24,764 nucleotides of DNA from Clostridia bacterium (GCA_017517815.1 JAFWYA010000049.1:1-24764), one strand, 5' to 3'. Numbered from the stretch's first letter, positions 7,057 through 15,342 are shown. Numbers and translations: made by a program. The notes: generated by a model not told the origin, from the sequence alone.

Positions 7057-7824
7057 TCAGCGGTTGCGTTCGTACAGCAGGCGCAGGCCCTTGAGGGTCA
7101 GGTAGCCATCCAGCTTGTCGATAATACCGTCCTCCTGCGCAACCATCAGCGACATGCCGCCAGTGGCCACTACCAGCGCGTCGGGCGCGTTCAGCTCCTT
7201 GCGGAACTTGCGCACCAGGTAATCCACCTGACCGATGTAACCGTAGATCACACCAGCCTGCAGGTTGGAAATGGTGGTGCGGTTGATGACCTGTTCGGGG
7301 CGCACCAGCTCAAAGCGGGGCAGCTTGGCTGTGCCGCTTACCAGCGCTTCGCTGGTAAGCTTCAGACCGGGACAGATGCAGCCGCCGGCAAAAGCGCCGC
7401 TTGCATCGATCGCACCGAAGGTCGTGGCGGTGCCAAAGTCGATAAAGATGCAGGGGCCGCCGTATTCTGCCTGTGCGGCTACAGCATTGGCGATGCGGTC
7501 GCTGCCCAGCTCGCGCGGGTTTTCATACTTGATGTTCAGCCCTGTCTTGATGCCGGGAGCCACCACCATGGGCGTAACGCCAAAATAGTCCTTGCACATG
7601 TGCTCCAGCGTGAAGTTGATGGTGGGAACCACGCTTGACATGATGATGCCTTCCACACAGTGCATATCCAGTCCTGCGTGGGCAAACAGGCCGTGCAGCG
7701 TCATGCCGTATTCGTCGGATGTAAAGGTGCGGTTGGTGGAAACACGCCAGTATTTTTTCATCTTTTCGCCTTCAAAAAGGGCGATCTTGATGTTGGTGTT
7801 GCCCACGTCCATGGTCAAAAACAT
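7057..7824 (-). CDS. coaX: Type III pantothenate kinase
   Basis: CoaX phosphorylates pantothenate, the first step of coenzyme A synthesis, and belongs to the acetate and sugar kinase/Hsp70/actin fold. The 255-residue product shows the phosphate-binding DVGNTNIKIALFEG at the N-terminus, ELGSDRIANAVAA in the middle, FIDFGTATTFGAID (the second phosphate motif) and ATGGMS near the C-terminus. The start has AAAGGAACG upstream and lies 14 bases behind the stop of the ECF transporter gene, so the two are in one transcript. Type III kinases are not feedback-inhibited by CoA (family knowledge), which would place control on expression or uptake. Confidence 0.96.
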   Translation of the reverse strand: MFLTMDVGNTNIKIALFEGEKMKKYWRVSTNRTFTSDEYGMTLHGLFAHAGLDMHCVEGIIMSSVVPTINFTLEHMCKDYFGVTPMVVAPGIKTGLNIKYENPRELGSDRIANAVAAQAEYGGPCIFIDFGTATTFGAIDASGAFAGGCICPGLKLTSEALVSGTAKLPRFELVRPEQVINRTTISNLQAGVIYGYIGQVDYLVRKFRKELNAPDALVVATGGMSLMVAQEDGIIDKLDGYLTLKGLRLLYERNR

Positions 7825-7838
7825 AACGTTCGTTCCTT

Positions 7839-8501
7839 TCAGTGTTTTCTGCTGCGGCGCGAAACGGCGTCCACAGCCGTTTTGATAATGGGCACGATGA
7901 TGGCGGCAACGATGCTTTCAGCGATGCCGTTGGGCAAACCCACCACGGCCACCAGCCATGCGCCCGCATTGTTGAGATAAGCGGCATCGGCGCTTCCGGA
8001 AGAGATCATTTCATTGATCATGGCCGTCAGGTCAGCACCGTAGATGACAACGATCAGCCCCAGACAAAGCACCGTATTGACCACCGTGCCGATCACTGAG
8101 GCCACTGCTGCGCCCACTTTGTCGGTGACGGCATTGTGTTTGACAAACTTTTTCCACAGCATCCATACCGCTACAGCAGCCAGCGGCACGATCAAACGCG
8201 GCAGAACGCTGATAACAGGATTACGGAAAAACAGCGTAAGACCTACCATGCCGGTCTCCCAGGCGCGGATACAGCTGCAAAGACCAAACACCAGACCCAC
8301 GATCAGTCCGACCACAGGGCCTTCCGCCAGAGCGGCCAACAGCACGGGAATGTGTACCATGGTAGCGCTTGGCAGGGGAGGGGGCAGAGGGATCATGCCG
8401 ATGGGGGTAAAGGTAAGCACTGCGGTGATGGCACTGAGCATGGAGGCCAGCACCATTTTGCGGATGCGTTCGCTCTGACGTGCGCGGGATACAGGTTTCA
8501 T
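7839..8501 (-). CDS. ECF transporter S component, probably for pantothenate
   Basis: This integral membrane substrate-binding subunit of an energy-coupling factor transporter is about 220 residues with six likely membrane segments. The N-terminal pattern MVLASMLSAITAVLTF and HIPVLLAALAEGPVVGLIVG is typical of the ECF S family. The ATG at 8501 is preferred because GGAGGA (8513-8508) lies 6 bases upstream; the ATG at 8507 touches that site, and longer versions would start inside the leader. ATPase and T subunits are not in the window, as expected for group II ECF systems. The substrate is inferred from the adjacent coaX: pantothenate (PanT-like). Folate or another vitamin is not excluded by sequence. 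Confidence 0.85.
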   Translation of the reverse strand: MKPVSRARQSERIRKMVLASMLSAITAVLTFTPIGMIPLPPPLPSATMVHIPVLLAALAEGPVVGLIVGLVFGLCSCIRAWETGMVGLTLFFRNPVISVLPRLIVPLAAVAVWMLWKKFVKHNAVTDKVGAAVASVIGTVVNTVLCLGLIVVIYGADLTAMINEMISSGSADAAYLNNAGAWLVAVVGLPNGIAESIVAAIIVPIIKTAVDAVSRRSRKH

Positions 8502-8564
8502 TTTCATTCCTCCGTTCGAGTTCGCTGGGGATACCCGACGATGATTGATGGGAACCAAAACAGA

Positions 8565-8613
8565 CAGGGGAGATATCGTCCGCCTCCGTTGGGATGGCGG
8601 CGCATCTCCCCTG
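8565..8613 (-). promoter_or_regulatory. Structured 5' leader of the pantothenate operon
   Basis: On the minus strand CAGGGGAGAT (8613-8604) pairs perfectly with ATCTCCCCTG (8574-8565). Inside, CCGCC and GGCGG form a second helix. The stem starts 1 base after the -10 hexamer, so it includes or nearly includes the transcript 5' end, and it is followed by TCTGTTTTGG. It could be an mRNA-stabilising 5' stem, an attenuator or riboswitch, or the terminator of the upstream GH31 gene. I could not match it to a riboswitch class I know. Confidence 0.5.
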
Positions 8614-8614
8614 C

Positions 8615-8643
8615 ATTATAAAGCCTTCCGGCCTGATTGTAAA
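8615..8643 (-). promoter_or_regulatory. Promoter of the S component-coaX-hom operon
   Basis: On the minus strand TTTACA (8643-8638), 17 bases, perfect TATAAT (8620-8615). The GH31 stop codon is only 10 bases upstream of the -35. Confidence 0.8.
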
Positions 8644-8653
8644 GGAAAAAAGG

Positions 8654-10873
8654 TTAATGAAGCACGACGGTATAGGGCTTTTGGCTGTCTGTGATGACCT
8701 CGGATTTGCCGTTTTTCATGGTGATGGTGAAAGTGGCGGCAGGTTTGCCGTTTGGGTCGTACACTGTGCAGGAGGCGCTTTTTCCTTCAGCGAGTGCGTA
8801 CACATGCAGTTCCAAACCGTCCAGATAATCATAGTCGGGATGGCTGTCGCAGGCACCCATGGGGATCACGCAGCCCTCACGAGCCATCAGCGGCAGGCTC
8901 ATGAAATCATGCTTTTCTTTATGCCAGCCGCAGTTGACGGTGTGACCGTCCAAAATATTTGTCCACATGCCTTCGGGTGCGTAGAAACTCACATCGCCTG
9001 CCTTGGTGAATACCGGCGCAACCAGCAGGTTTTCACCAAGCATATACTGCCTGTCCAGCATGTCACAGCCGGGATCGTTAGGGAATTCCATCATCATGGG
9101 GCGCGCCATGGGCGTGCCGTGCTCGTGCGCCTCCACTGCACAGGCGTACAGATAGGGCATCAGGCGGCACTTCAGTTTGACAAATTTGCGCAGCACGTCG
9201 CAACTTTCCTCGTCAAACAGCCACGGCACGCGATAGCTGACGCTGCCGTGCAGACGGCTGTGACTGGACAAAAGGCCGAATGCGCACCAGCGCTTGTATA
9301 CATCGGCGGGAGCCGTCTGCTCAAAGCCGGAGATGTCATGGCTCCAGTAACCAAAGCCGCAGTGACTCAGCCCCAGACCGCCGCGCAGCGTTTCAGCCAT
9401 GGAAATGTAAGTGGCGCTGTTGTCGCCGCCCCAGTGTACCGGGAACTGCTGACCGCCGGCAGTAGCGCTGCGGGCAAACACGATGGCGTCGCCTTCACCG
9501 CGTTTTTCCTGAATGGTTTCAAACACCATCCGGTTGTACAGATAGCTGTAATAGTTGTGCATGTACAGGGGATCACTGCCATCAAAATAGGCGATGCCGC
9601 GCACAGGAATGCGCTCGCCAAAATCTGTCTTGAAGCAGTCCACACCCATGTCCATCAGCCGGCGCAGATGATCGCAGTACCACCTGCGTGCAGCGGGATT
9701 GGTCACATCCACAATGCCCATGCCGGTCTGCCACATGTCCGTCTGCCATACGTCGCCGTTGGTTTTGCGGATGAGGTATCCATGCTCCATGCCTTCGTCA
9801 AATAAGGGTGAGGCCTGCGCGATGTAGGGGTTGATCCAGCAGCAAAGCCTGAGTCCGCGTTCGTGGTAGCGCCTGAGCATGCCTTCCGGGTCGGGGAATG
9901 TGTCAGGATCCCAGGTGAAATCGCACCAGTTGAAGTTCTTCATCCAGAAGCAGTCGAAATGGAATACGCTCAGGGGAATGTCACGCTGCGCCATGCCGTC
10001 GATGAAACTGGTAACAGTATTTTCATCGTAGTCGGTGGTGAAACTGGTGGAAAGCCACAGGCCAAAGCTCCAGGCAGGTACCAGCGCAGGCCGACCGGTG
10101 AGCGCCGTATACAGGTCGATGGTCTTTTTGGGCGTGCCGCCGTATATGACGTCATAGGTGAGCGTTTCGCCGGAAACGCTGAACTGCACGCGTTCGACCT
10201 TCTCACTGGCAACTTCAAAGCTGACGTCGCTGGTGTTTTCCACAAACACACCGTAACCGCGATTGGTCATGTAGAAGGGAATGTTTTTATATGCGAGGTC
10301 GCTGGCTGTGCCGCCGTCGGCATTCCACATGTCGATGCTCTGCCCGTTTTTGACATAGGCGCCGAAACGTTCGCCAAGGCCGTACACGCATTCGCCTACG
10401 TCCAGCATGAGCGATTCGATCATAAAGGTCTCGCGGGTGTTGCGTTCCCATGCATGGCCCATGGAGCGGTAACCGCTGGTGGTCAGCAGCCTGTCGCCGC
10501 CGTAAAAGGCCACCTGCCACGTTCCGCCTGCAGGCTTTTGGATCTCCGCGCGCAGCTCTCCGCTTTGGAAAACAACCTGCTTTTCGTTTTCGGAAATTAC
10601 AGGCTGAACGGGCTGTTCATACGTTTCAAAGCGCGGACAGGGCTCCTTTGTGCCTTTGAAGTGGGTGATTTTTACCCGGATGACGTTTTCTCTGGGCGCA
10701 GTAAAGGTAATATCCAGCGCGGCTCCGCCTACGCCCTCGCCACGGCTGCGGATGGGATGACATGCGCTTTTGATGTGCAGCGCATTCCCTTTTACATCAG
10801 TGCGAACCCATTGCTGCGCATAGTTGAGGGTAAAGTTCTCCCTCAGCACCCAGTAACCGTGTGTGAATTTCAT
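8654..10873 (-). CDS. yicI: GH31 alpha-xylosidase (YicI-like)
   Basis: This 739-residue glycoside hydrolase family 31 enzyme would remove alpha-xylosyl residues from the non-reducing ends of oligosaccharides such as those from xyloglucan. Resemblance to Escherichia coli YicI is strong throughout the barrel: KTDFGERIP with nucleophile Asp417, FPVHWGGD with acid/base Asp484, then RGGLGLSHCGFGYWSHDI, and RWCAFGLLSSHSRLHGS. YicI has its catalytic Asp residues at nearly the same positions (416 and 482). There is no signal peptide, so it acts in the cytoplasm. AAAGGAGA lies 8 bases before the ATG. It is divergent from a GH42 gene across 142 bases. No terminator separates it from the next operon promoter except the stem at 8565-8613. 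Confidence 0.93.
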   Translation of the reverse strand: MKFTHGYWVLRENFTLNYAQQWVRTDVKGNALHIKSACHPIRSRGEGVGGAALDITFTAPRENVIRVKITHFKGTKEPCPRFETYEQPVQPVISENEKQVVFQSGELRAEIQKPAGGTWQVAFYGGDRLLTTSGYRSMGHAWERNTRETFMIESLMLDVGECVYGLGERFGAYVKNGQSIDMWNADGGTASDLAYKNIPFYMTNRGYGVFVENTSDVSFEVASEKVERVQFSVSGETLTYDVIYGGTPKKTIDLYTALTGRPALVPAWSFGLWLSTSFTTDYDENTVTSFIDGMAQRDIPLSVFHFDCFWMKNFNWCDFTWDPDTFPDPEGMLRRYHERGLRLCCWINPYIAQASPLFDEGMEHGYLIRKTNGDVWQTDMWQTGMGIVDVTNPAARRWYCDHLRRLMDMGVDCFKTDFGERIPVRGIAYFDGSDPLYMHNYYSYLYNRMVFETIQEKRGEGDAIVFARSATAGGQQFPVHWGGDNSATYISMAETLRGGLGLSHCGFGYWSHDISGFEQTAPADVYKRWCAFGLLSSHSRLHGSVSYRVPWLFDEESCDVLRKFVKLKCRLMPYLYACAVEAHEHGTPMARPMMMEFPNDPGCDMLDRQYMLGENLLVAPVFTKAGDVSFYAPEGMWTNILDGHTVNCGWHKEKHDFMSLPLMAREGCVIPMGACDSHPDYDYLDGLELHVYALAEGKSASCTVYDPNGKPAATFTITMKNGKSEVITDSQKPYTVVLH

Positions 10874-10893
10874 AAATATTCTCCTTTTCGAAG

Positions 10894-10912
10894 ACAGTGC
10901 TTACTGCACTGT
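10894..10912. promoter_or_regulatory. Inverted repeat between GH31 and GH42 genes
   Basis: ACAGTGC, TTACT, GCACTGT form a 19-bp inverted repeat with perfect 7-bp arms, 21 bases upstream of the GH31 start codon. It may be a repressor operator, or a hairpin in the GH31 leader. No regulator gene is adjacent. I see no convincing -10/-35 pair for either gene in 10874-11015. Confidence 0.45.
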
Positions 10913-11015
10913 TTCGATGTTGCATGACGGTTTTCCTTCCCTCTGTATGCAGGAAACGCAGGCGGCTTTGCAGAACAATGAAACGGTACGTCTTTTTTCA
11001 GAAAGGAAAGAGTTT

Positions 11016-13019
11016 ATGCGTTTTCATTATCCCGAGCTGCTCCATGGCGGAGACTATAACCCCGAACAGTGGATGGAACAGAAGGATACCATTTGGAAAG
11101 AAGATATGCGTTATGCCAAAGAGGCGGGAATCAATACCCTGTCTGTGGGCATTTTTTCGTGGTCGTATCTGGAGCCGGAGGACGGCGTATATGACTTCAG
11201 CTGGATGGATGAAGTGATGGACAACCTTGCCGCCAACGGCATGAAGGCGGTGCTGGCTACGCCCAGCGGCGCGCGTCCGCCGTGGCTGGCAAAGAAATAT
11301 CCCTCTGTGCTGCGCATGACGGACAAGCGCGAACGCAGGCTCTACGGCGACCGCCACAACGCCTGCTATTCCTCGCCGGATTATGAGCGCAAGGTGACGG
11401 AGATCAACACCCGTCTGGCTCAGCGCTACAAGGATCATCCTGCGCTGATGCTGTGGCATATTTCCAATGAATATGCCAATGACTGCCATTGCCCGCTGTG
11501 CCAGCAGCGCTTCCGTGAGTGGCTGAAGGAGCGCTACGGCACCATCGAAAACCTGAACCGCTGCTGGTGGAATGGTTTCTGGTCGCATCGTTTCAACAGC
11601 TTTGACGAGATCGAAAGCCCCAGCCGCATCGGCGAAACCACCAGCCCTGAACTGAAACTAGCATGGCAGCGCTTTTCCAGCGACAACCTCATCCGCTTTT
11701 TCAAGACCGAAATCGCCCCGCTGCGTCAATGTACGCCAGACGTGCCTGTAACGACCAACCTGATGTATCACTTTAACGAGGTGGACTATTTCAAGCTGGG
11801 GCGTGAAATGGATGTGGCCAGCTGGGACAACTACCCCGTTTGGAAAGGCGACGAGCGCGATGTGGCCGTCAGCCGCGACTCTGCCTTCTGGCATGACGTC
11901 ATCCGCGGCGTGGGCGGCCAGAAGCCTTTCCTGCTGATGGAGTCTTCGCCTTCGTCGGTCAACTGGCAGCCTATCAATCGTCTGCGCATGCCGGGCACGC
12001 TGATGTATCAGGGCATGCAGGCCATCGCACATGGTTCGGACAGTGTGCAGTACTTCCAATTCCGCGCCGGACGCGGCGGCAGCGAGCAGTATCACGGCGC
12101 TGTGATCGACCGTACCGGCACCAACCAGACACGCACCTTCCGCGAAGTGGCACAGGTGGGGCAGAGGCTTAAAGATCTCAAATGTCTGGCCGGTACGCAG
12201 ACGCGCAATGAAATCGCTTTGCTGTTTGACTGGAATGTGCGTTGGGCGCTGGATGAGGCGTCTCTGCTGCACAAGGGCAATCAAAAATATTTGGAGACTG
12301 TGCAGTCGTTCCACAATGCGCTGTGCACGCTGGGTTATGGCGTGGATGTGGTGGATGAAACCTGCGATCTGAGCAGCTACCGTGTGCTGATCGCACCGAT
12401 GGCATACATGATACGCGACGGCTTTGGTGAGCGTGCAGCACAGTTTGTGCAAAGCGGCGGCACGCTGATAACCACCTATCTGGGCGGATATGTGAATGAA
12501 GAACTGCTCACCTATATGGATGCTGATCCCAGTCCGCTGAATGCGCTGACCGGGGTGCACGTGGATGAGTGCGACGCGCTGGATGACCGTACTTTTGATG
12601 CGTTTGACTGGAACGGCAAGCGCTATCAGGTGAAGGAAATGGCTGAGATCAGCCATGCAACCACGGCGGAGGTGCTGGCCGCCTATACGCAGCGTTTCTA
12701 TGCCGGCAGCCCCTGCCTGACGGTCAATCACTATGGCGAGGGCCGCTGCTATTACATCGCAGCCCGTACGGAGGATGCTTTCCTTGTGGATTTCCTGCGC
12801 GAGATCCTGCCGGTCAGTCCGCTGGCGCAGGTGTCGGAAGGCGCGAGCGTCACCGCCCGTTTCAGCGATGAAAAACGTTATGTGTTTGTGCACAACCCTG
12901 CTCATGAACCGGGTCAGGCTGTCTTTGAAAGCAGTATGCGCGATGTGCTCACCGGCGAGGAGCTGGGCAAGGTATGCCCGGTGGATGCGCTCAGCATTCG
13001 CGTGCTGACCGACGTCTGA
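11016..13019 (+). CDS. GH42 beta-galactosidase
   Basis: This 667-residue family 42 enzyme hydrolyses terminal beta-galactosides in the cytoplasm. The barrel begins at LLHGGDYNPEQW. Glu152 in WHISNEYAND is the expected acid/base and Glu309 in LLMESSPSSVNW the expected nucleophile. Cys117, Cys157, Cys159 and Cys162 match the zinc-binding cysteine set known from several GH42 enzymes. The trimerisation domain and C-terminal beta domain follow, and the length is normal. The chosen ATG has AAAGGAAA upstream; in-frame extension to 10863 would run into the divergent GH31 start and lacks a binding site. A GNAT gene follows by 10 bases. Together with the divergent GH31 gene it suggests trimming of galactosylated and xylosylated oligosaccharides. 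Confidence 0.94.
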   Translation: MRFHYPELLHGGDYNPEQWMEQKDTIWKEDMRYAKEAGINTLSVGIFSWSYLEPEDGVYDFSWMDEVMDNLAANGMKAVLATPSGARPPWLAKKYPSVLRMTDKRERRLYGDRHNACYSSPDYERKVTEINTRLAQRYKDHPALMLWHISNEYANDCHCPLCQQRFREWLKERYGTIENLNRCWWNGFWSHRFNSFDEIESPSRIGETTSPELKLAWQRFSSDNLIRFFKTEIAPLRQCTPDVPVTTNLMYHFNEVDYFKLGREMDVASWDNYPVWKGDERDVAVSRDSAFWHDVIRGVGGQKPFLLMESSPSSVNWQPINRLRMPGTLMYQGMQAIAHGSDSVQYFQFRAGRGGSEQYHGAVIDRTGTNQTRTFREVAQVGQRLKDLKCLAGTQTRNEIALLFDWNVRWALDEASLLHKGNQKYLETVQSFHNALCTLGYGVDVVDETCDLSSYRVLIAPMAYMIRDGFGERAAQFVQSGGTLITTYLGGYVNEELLTYMDADPSPLNALTGVHVDECDALDDRTFDAFDWNGKRYQVKEMAEISHATTAEVLAAYTQRFYAGSPCLTVNHYGEGRCYYIAARTEDAFLVDFLREILPVSPLAQVSEGASVTARFSDEKRYVFVHNPAHEPGQAVFESSMRDVLTGEELGKVCPVDALSIRVLTDV

Positions 13020-13029
13020 GGAAAGAACA

Positions 13030-13536
13030 ATGCATGTTGAAACAGCCAGACTGCTGATCACAGACTTCACCGTGGATATGTGCATGGATGTGCACCTCAA
13101 TTCGCTGGACGACGACAACCGCCGCTTTGTGCCGGACGAAGTGTTTGAAACACTCGAAGAGGCGCGAGAGACAGTCACTTTTCTGATGCAGGCCTGTCGG
13201 GGAACAGGTGGTCCGTTCGTTCACCCCATCCTTCGCAAAGAAGATGACGCCAATATCGGATATGTGCAGCTTTGCCGCGTGAAAGAAGGCTTTGAAGTGG
13301 GATATCACATCGGCAAAGCCTACACTGGGCGTGGTTACGCAACAGAAGCTGTGAAGGCTTTTTTGCCTGCAGCAATGGAAATCCACGGCGTGGATCAGGT
13401 GTACGGTGTGGTGCTTGAAGCCAACACTGCTTCGCAGCGAGTACTGGAAAAGTGCGGTTTTGTCCTGCTTTTTCAGGGCATGGATTCTTACCAGGGTGAA
13501 TGGAAAGCAATACGAAAATATCTTTTTTCGAAGTAA
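13030..13536 (+). CDS. GNAT acetyltransferase (RimJ/RimL-like)
   Basis: This 168-residue protein has the layout of RimJ/RimL-type acetyltransferases. It opens with the strand HVETARLLITDFT and has the acetyl-CoA loop GKAYTGRGYATEAVKAFL at about 97-114. NTASQRVLEKCGF near 137-149 is the usual end motif. Members acetylate ribosomal protein N-termini, antibiotics or small amines, and the target here cannot be told. GAGGAAAG precedes the ATG, and the gene sits 10 bases behind the GH42 gene, probably on the same transcript, with a strong terminator behind it. Confidence 0.9.
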   Translation: MHVETARLLITDFTVDMCMDVHLNSLDDDNRRFVPDEVFETLEEARETVTFLMQACRGTGGPFVHPILRKEDDANIGYVQLCRVKEGFEVGYHIGKAYTGRGYATEAVKAFLPAAMEIHGVDQVYGVVLEANTASQRVLEKCGFVLLFQGMDSYQGEWKAIRKYLFSK

Positions 13537-13584
13537 ATCAAAAACACGCAGTCCCGAAAGAAGAGACTGCGTGTTTTTTGATTT
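13535..13584. terminator. Bidirectional terminator between GNAT and MATE genes
   Basis: A near-perfect stem, AAATCAAAAACACGCAGTC at 13535-13553 against 13565-13584 (one extra T), gives T-rich tails on both strands. It overlaps the stop codons of both convergent genes. Confidence 0.9.
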
Positions 13585-14944
13585 ATGTTGTTTGACTGTC
13601 GTCGATTTCTCTGTGAAAACGCCTGTACTGCACATAGTAACTGGGAAGCAGAATCAGATCAGCCCCCAGCCACGCCAGCACCTCGGCCCAGAATACGCCC
13701 GGATAGCCGATCAAACCCGGCAGGATCAGGGCGGAGGCTGTGCGCATAACAAACTCGGCAATGCCGGATGCCATGGGCATGACGGTGTTGCCCATGCCCT
13801 GAAGCGCACTGCGGTAGATGTGCAGAATATACAGCACCGGCAGCGTCAGGCTCATCAGCTTCAGGAATTCCCAGCCGATTTGCGTGGCGGCTGCAACATC
13901 CTCGGGCGTGCCTGAGATGAAGCTGCCAATGATGCCGCGTCCGAAGGCAAACATGAAGGCTGCAATGCCTGCTGCAGTCAAAACGCCTGTAATGGCAGCG
14001 GCATGTACGCCTGTGCGGATGCGTTTGGGCTTTCTGGCACCCAGATTCTGACCGGTGTAGGTGGATACGGCATATCCATAGGCGATGGCTGCGACCTCCA
14101 GTACACCGTAGAGCTTGTTGGTGGCCGTATAGCCGGCAATAAAGGTGACGCCCAGGGGATTTACGATGCTCTGCACGATCATGCCGCCCACGCCGATAAT
14201 GGCGTTTTGCAGGGCGATTGGCGTGCCAAGTTTCATCAGCTGACCGCACATGGAAAAATCAGGCTTCAGATCAGCGCGTGCAGGACGAATGAAGGAAAGC
14301 TTCGCCAACCGATATAAACAGAACAGAATGGAGCAGAGCTGTGCAATAACTGTTGCTGCTGCCGCTCCGCCGACACCCCAGCCGAAACCAGCCACAAACA
14401 GCCAGTCCAGTGCAATGTTGACAGCCGATGCAACGATCATGGCATACAGGGGAGAACGGCCGTCGCCCAGCGAACGCAGCACGCCTGCAGCCAGATTGTA
14501 AGCCATTACGACCGGCAGACCAGCAAACAGAATGGTCAGGTAAACGGTGGACGTGGGACGGATGGCATCCGGCGTGCCCATCATGGTGAGCACAGGGGAA
14601 AGCAGCAGCAGGGCAGTCAGCGTGATCACCAGCGCAGCCGCCGCAGACAGCATGATGGCGTTGCCCACACAGCGACGCAGTCTGGCATGATCCTTCGCGC
14701 CGAAGGCCTGCGCCATGGGAATGGTAAAGCCCTGCGCAAGACCCTGCACAATGCCAAGGAACAGCCAGTTGAACCAGTCCGCCGCACCCACTGCAGCCAG
14801 CGCCGATACGCCTACGACTGAACCGACAATATGCGCGTCTACAACAGTATACAACTGCTGGCACACATTGCCGGCCATCAACGGCAGCGCTACAGAAAAA
14901 ATCAACCGGATGGGGCTGCCGGTCGTCATGTTGCGCACACTCAT
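13583..14944 (-). CDS. MATE family efflux transporter
   Basis: This 453-residue membrane protein belongs to the MATE (multidrug and toxic compound extrusion) family and has about twelve hydrophobic segments in two halves. Family traits are the opening GSPIRLIFSVALPLMAGNVCQQLYTVVDA, the mid-protein GTPIALQNAI and the QNLGARKPKRI loop that mirrors an N-terminal QAFGAKDHARL loop. It should export cationic or other small compounds in exchange for Na+ or H+. The ATG at 14944 is preferred because GAGGTG lies 6 bases upstream; an in-frame GTG at 14953 overlaps that site. Only about 22 bases separate the start from the L28 terminator, leaving almost no room for a separate promoter. Confidence 0.92.
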   Translation of the reverse strand: MSVRNMTTGSPIRLIFSVALPLMAGNVCQQLYTVVDAHIVGSVVGVSALAAVGAADWFNWLFLGIVQGLAQGFTIPMAQAFGAKDHARLRRCVGNAIMLSAAAALVITLTALLLLSPVLTMMGTPDAIRPTSTVYLTILFAGLPVVMAYNLAAGVLRSLGDGRSPLYAMIVASAVNIALDWLFVAGFGWGVGGAAAATVIAQLCSILFCLYRLAKLSFIRPARADLKPDFSMCGQLMKLGTPIALQNAIIGVGGMIVQSIVNPLGVTFIAGYTATNKLYGVLEVAAIAYGYAVSTYTGQNLGARKPKRIRTGVHAAAITGVLTAAGIAAFMFAFGRGIIGSFISGTPEDVAAATQIGWEFLKLMSLTLPVLYILHIYRSALQGMGNTVMPMASGIAEFVMRTASALILPGLIGYPGVFWAEVLAWLGADLILLPSYYVQYRRFHREIDDSQTT

Positions 14945-14966
14945 GGTTAACACCTCAAATCATAGT

Positions 14967-15001
14967 AAAAAAAACGCCCTGCGAAAATTTCACAGAGCAT
15001 T
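14967..15001 (-). terminator. Terminator behind rpmB
   Basis: On the minus strand AATGCTCTG pairs with CAGGGCGTT (9 bp with G-T pairs) and is followed by a run of T residues. It lies between rpmB and the MATE gene on the same strand. Confidence 0.8.
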
Positions 15002-15024
15002 TTATCGTCCAATCGATCCTCCCA

Positions 15025-15240
15025 TTAGGCCTCAACGTTGGACTTGGTGGGCAGAGCGCGCTGCACATAGCCGCTGCGCAGGCAACGGGTGCACACGTTC
15101 ATACGCTTCGCAGTACCATCGACTACCACGCGAACGCGCTGTACGTTCGGCGCCCAAATGCGATTGGTCTTGCGGTTGGAGTGGCTCACGTTGTGGCCGC
15201 TGATGGTGCCCTTCGCACATACTTCACAAAACTTGCCCAT
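15025..15240 (-). CDS. rpmB: 50S ribosomal protein L28
   Basis: This protein of the large ribosomal subunit has 71 residues, slightly longer than the usual ~62. It carries the zinc-type cysteine set: Cys5 and Cys8 in FCEVCAKG and Cys50 and Cys53 in VCTRCLRSG. Also typical are [19 protein letters not shown] and the basic centre. TTAGGAGGTG lies upstream of the ATG. The gene has its own promoter and terminator. Genomes with the cysteine form sometimes carry a cysteine-free paralogue used under zinc shortage, which is not seen here. Confidence 0.97.
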   Translation of the reverse strand: MGKFCEVCAKGTISGHNVSHSNRKTNRIWAPNVQRVRVVVDGTAKRMNVCTRCLRSGYVQRALPTKSNVEA

Positions 15241-15284
15241 AACTACACCTCCTAACGGGAGTTTGCATTCTTAACAGCCTGACC

Positions 15285-15313
15285 ATTGTATCACGGTTTC
15301 ACCGGTTTGGCAA
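15285..15313 (-). promoter_or_regulatory. rpmB promoter
   Basis: On the minus strand TTGCCA (15313-15308), 17 bases, TACAAT (15290-15285), leaving a leader of about 40 bases before the L28 start codon. Confidence 0.75.
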
Positions 15314-15342
15314 TAGGGAAAGCAGAAATTTCGATGAAAAAC

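Noticed and set aside
5721..7094. Plus-strand open frame (457 codons) opposite hom
   Set aside because: Antisense shadow caused by GC-biased third positions; hom is certain on the other strand.
8502..8614. THF, TPP, FMN or preQ1 riboswitch in front of the ECF S component
   Set aside because: The conserved cores of these classes, as far as I know them, are not present; only a plain nested stem is seen, so no class is claimed.
10978..10994. Catabolite-responsive element near TGAAACGGTACGTC upstream of the GH42 gene
   Set aside because: The central ARCG spacing of the consensus does not fit; one base is missing in the left half.
11658..13178. Minus-strand open frame (506 codons) opposite the GH42 gene
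   Set aside because: GH42 is certain on the plus strand; the frame is low in recognisable motifs and has no ribosome binding site.
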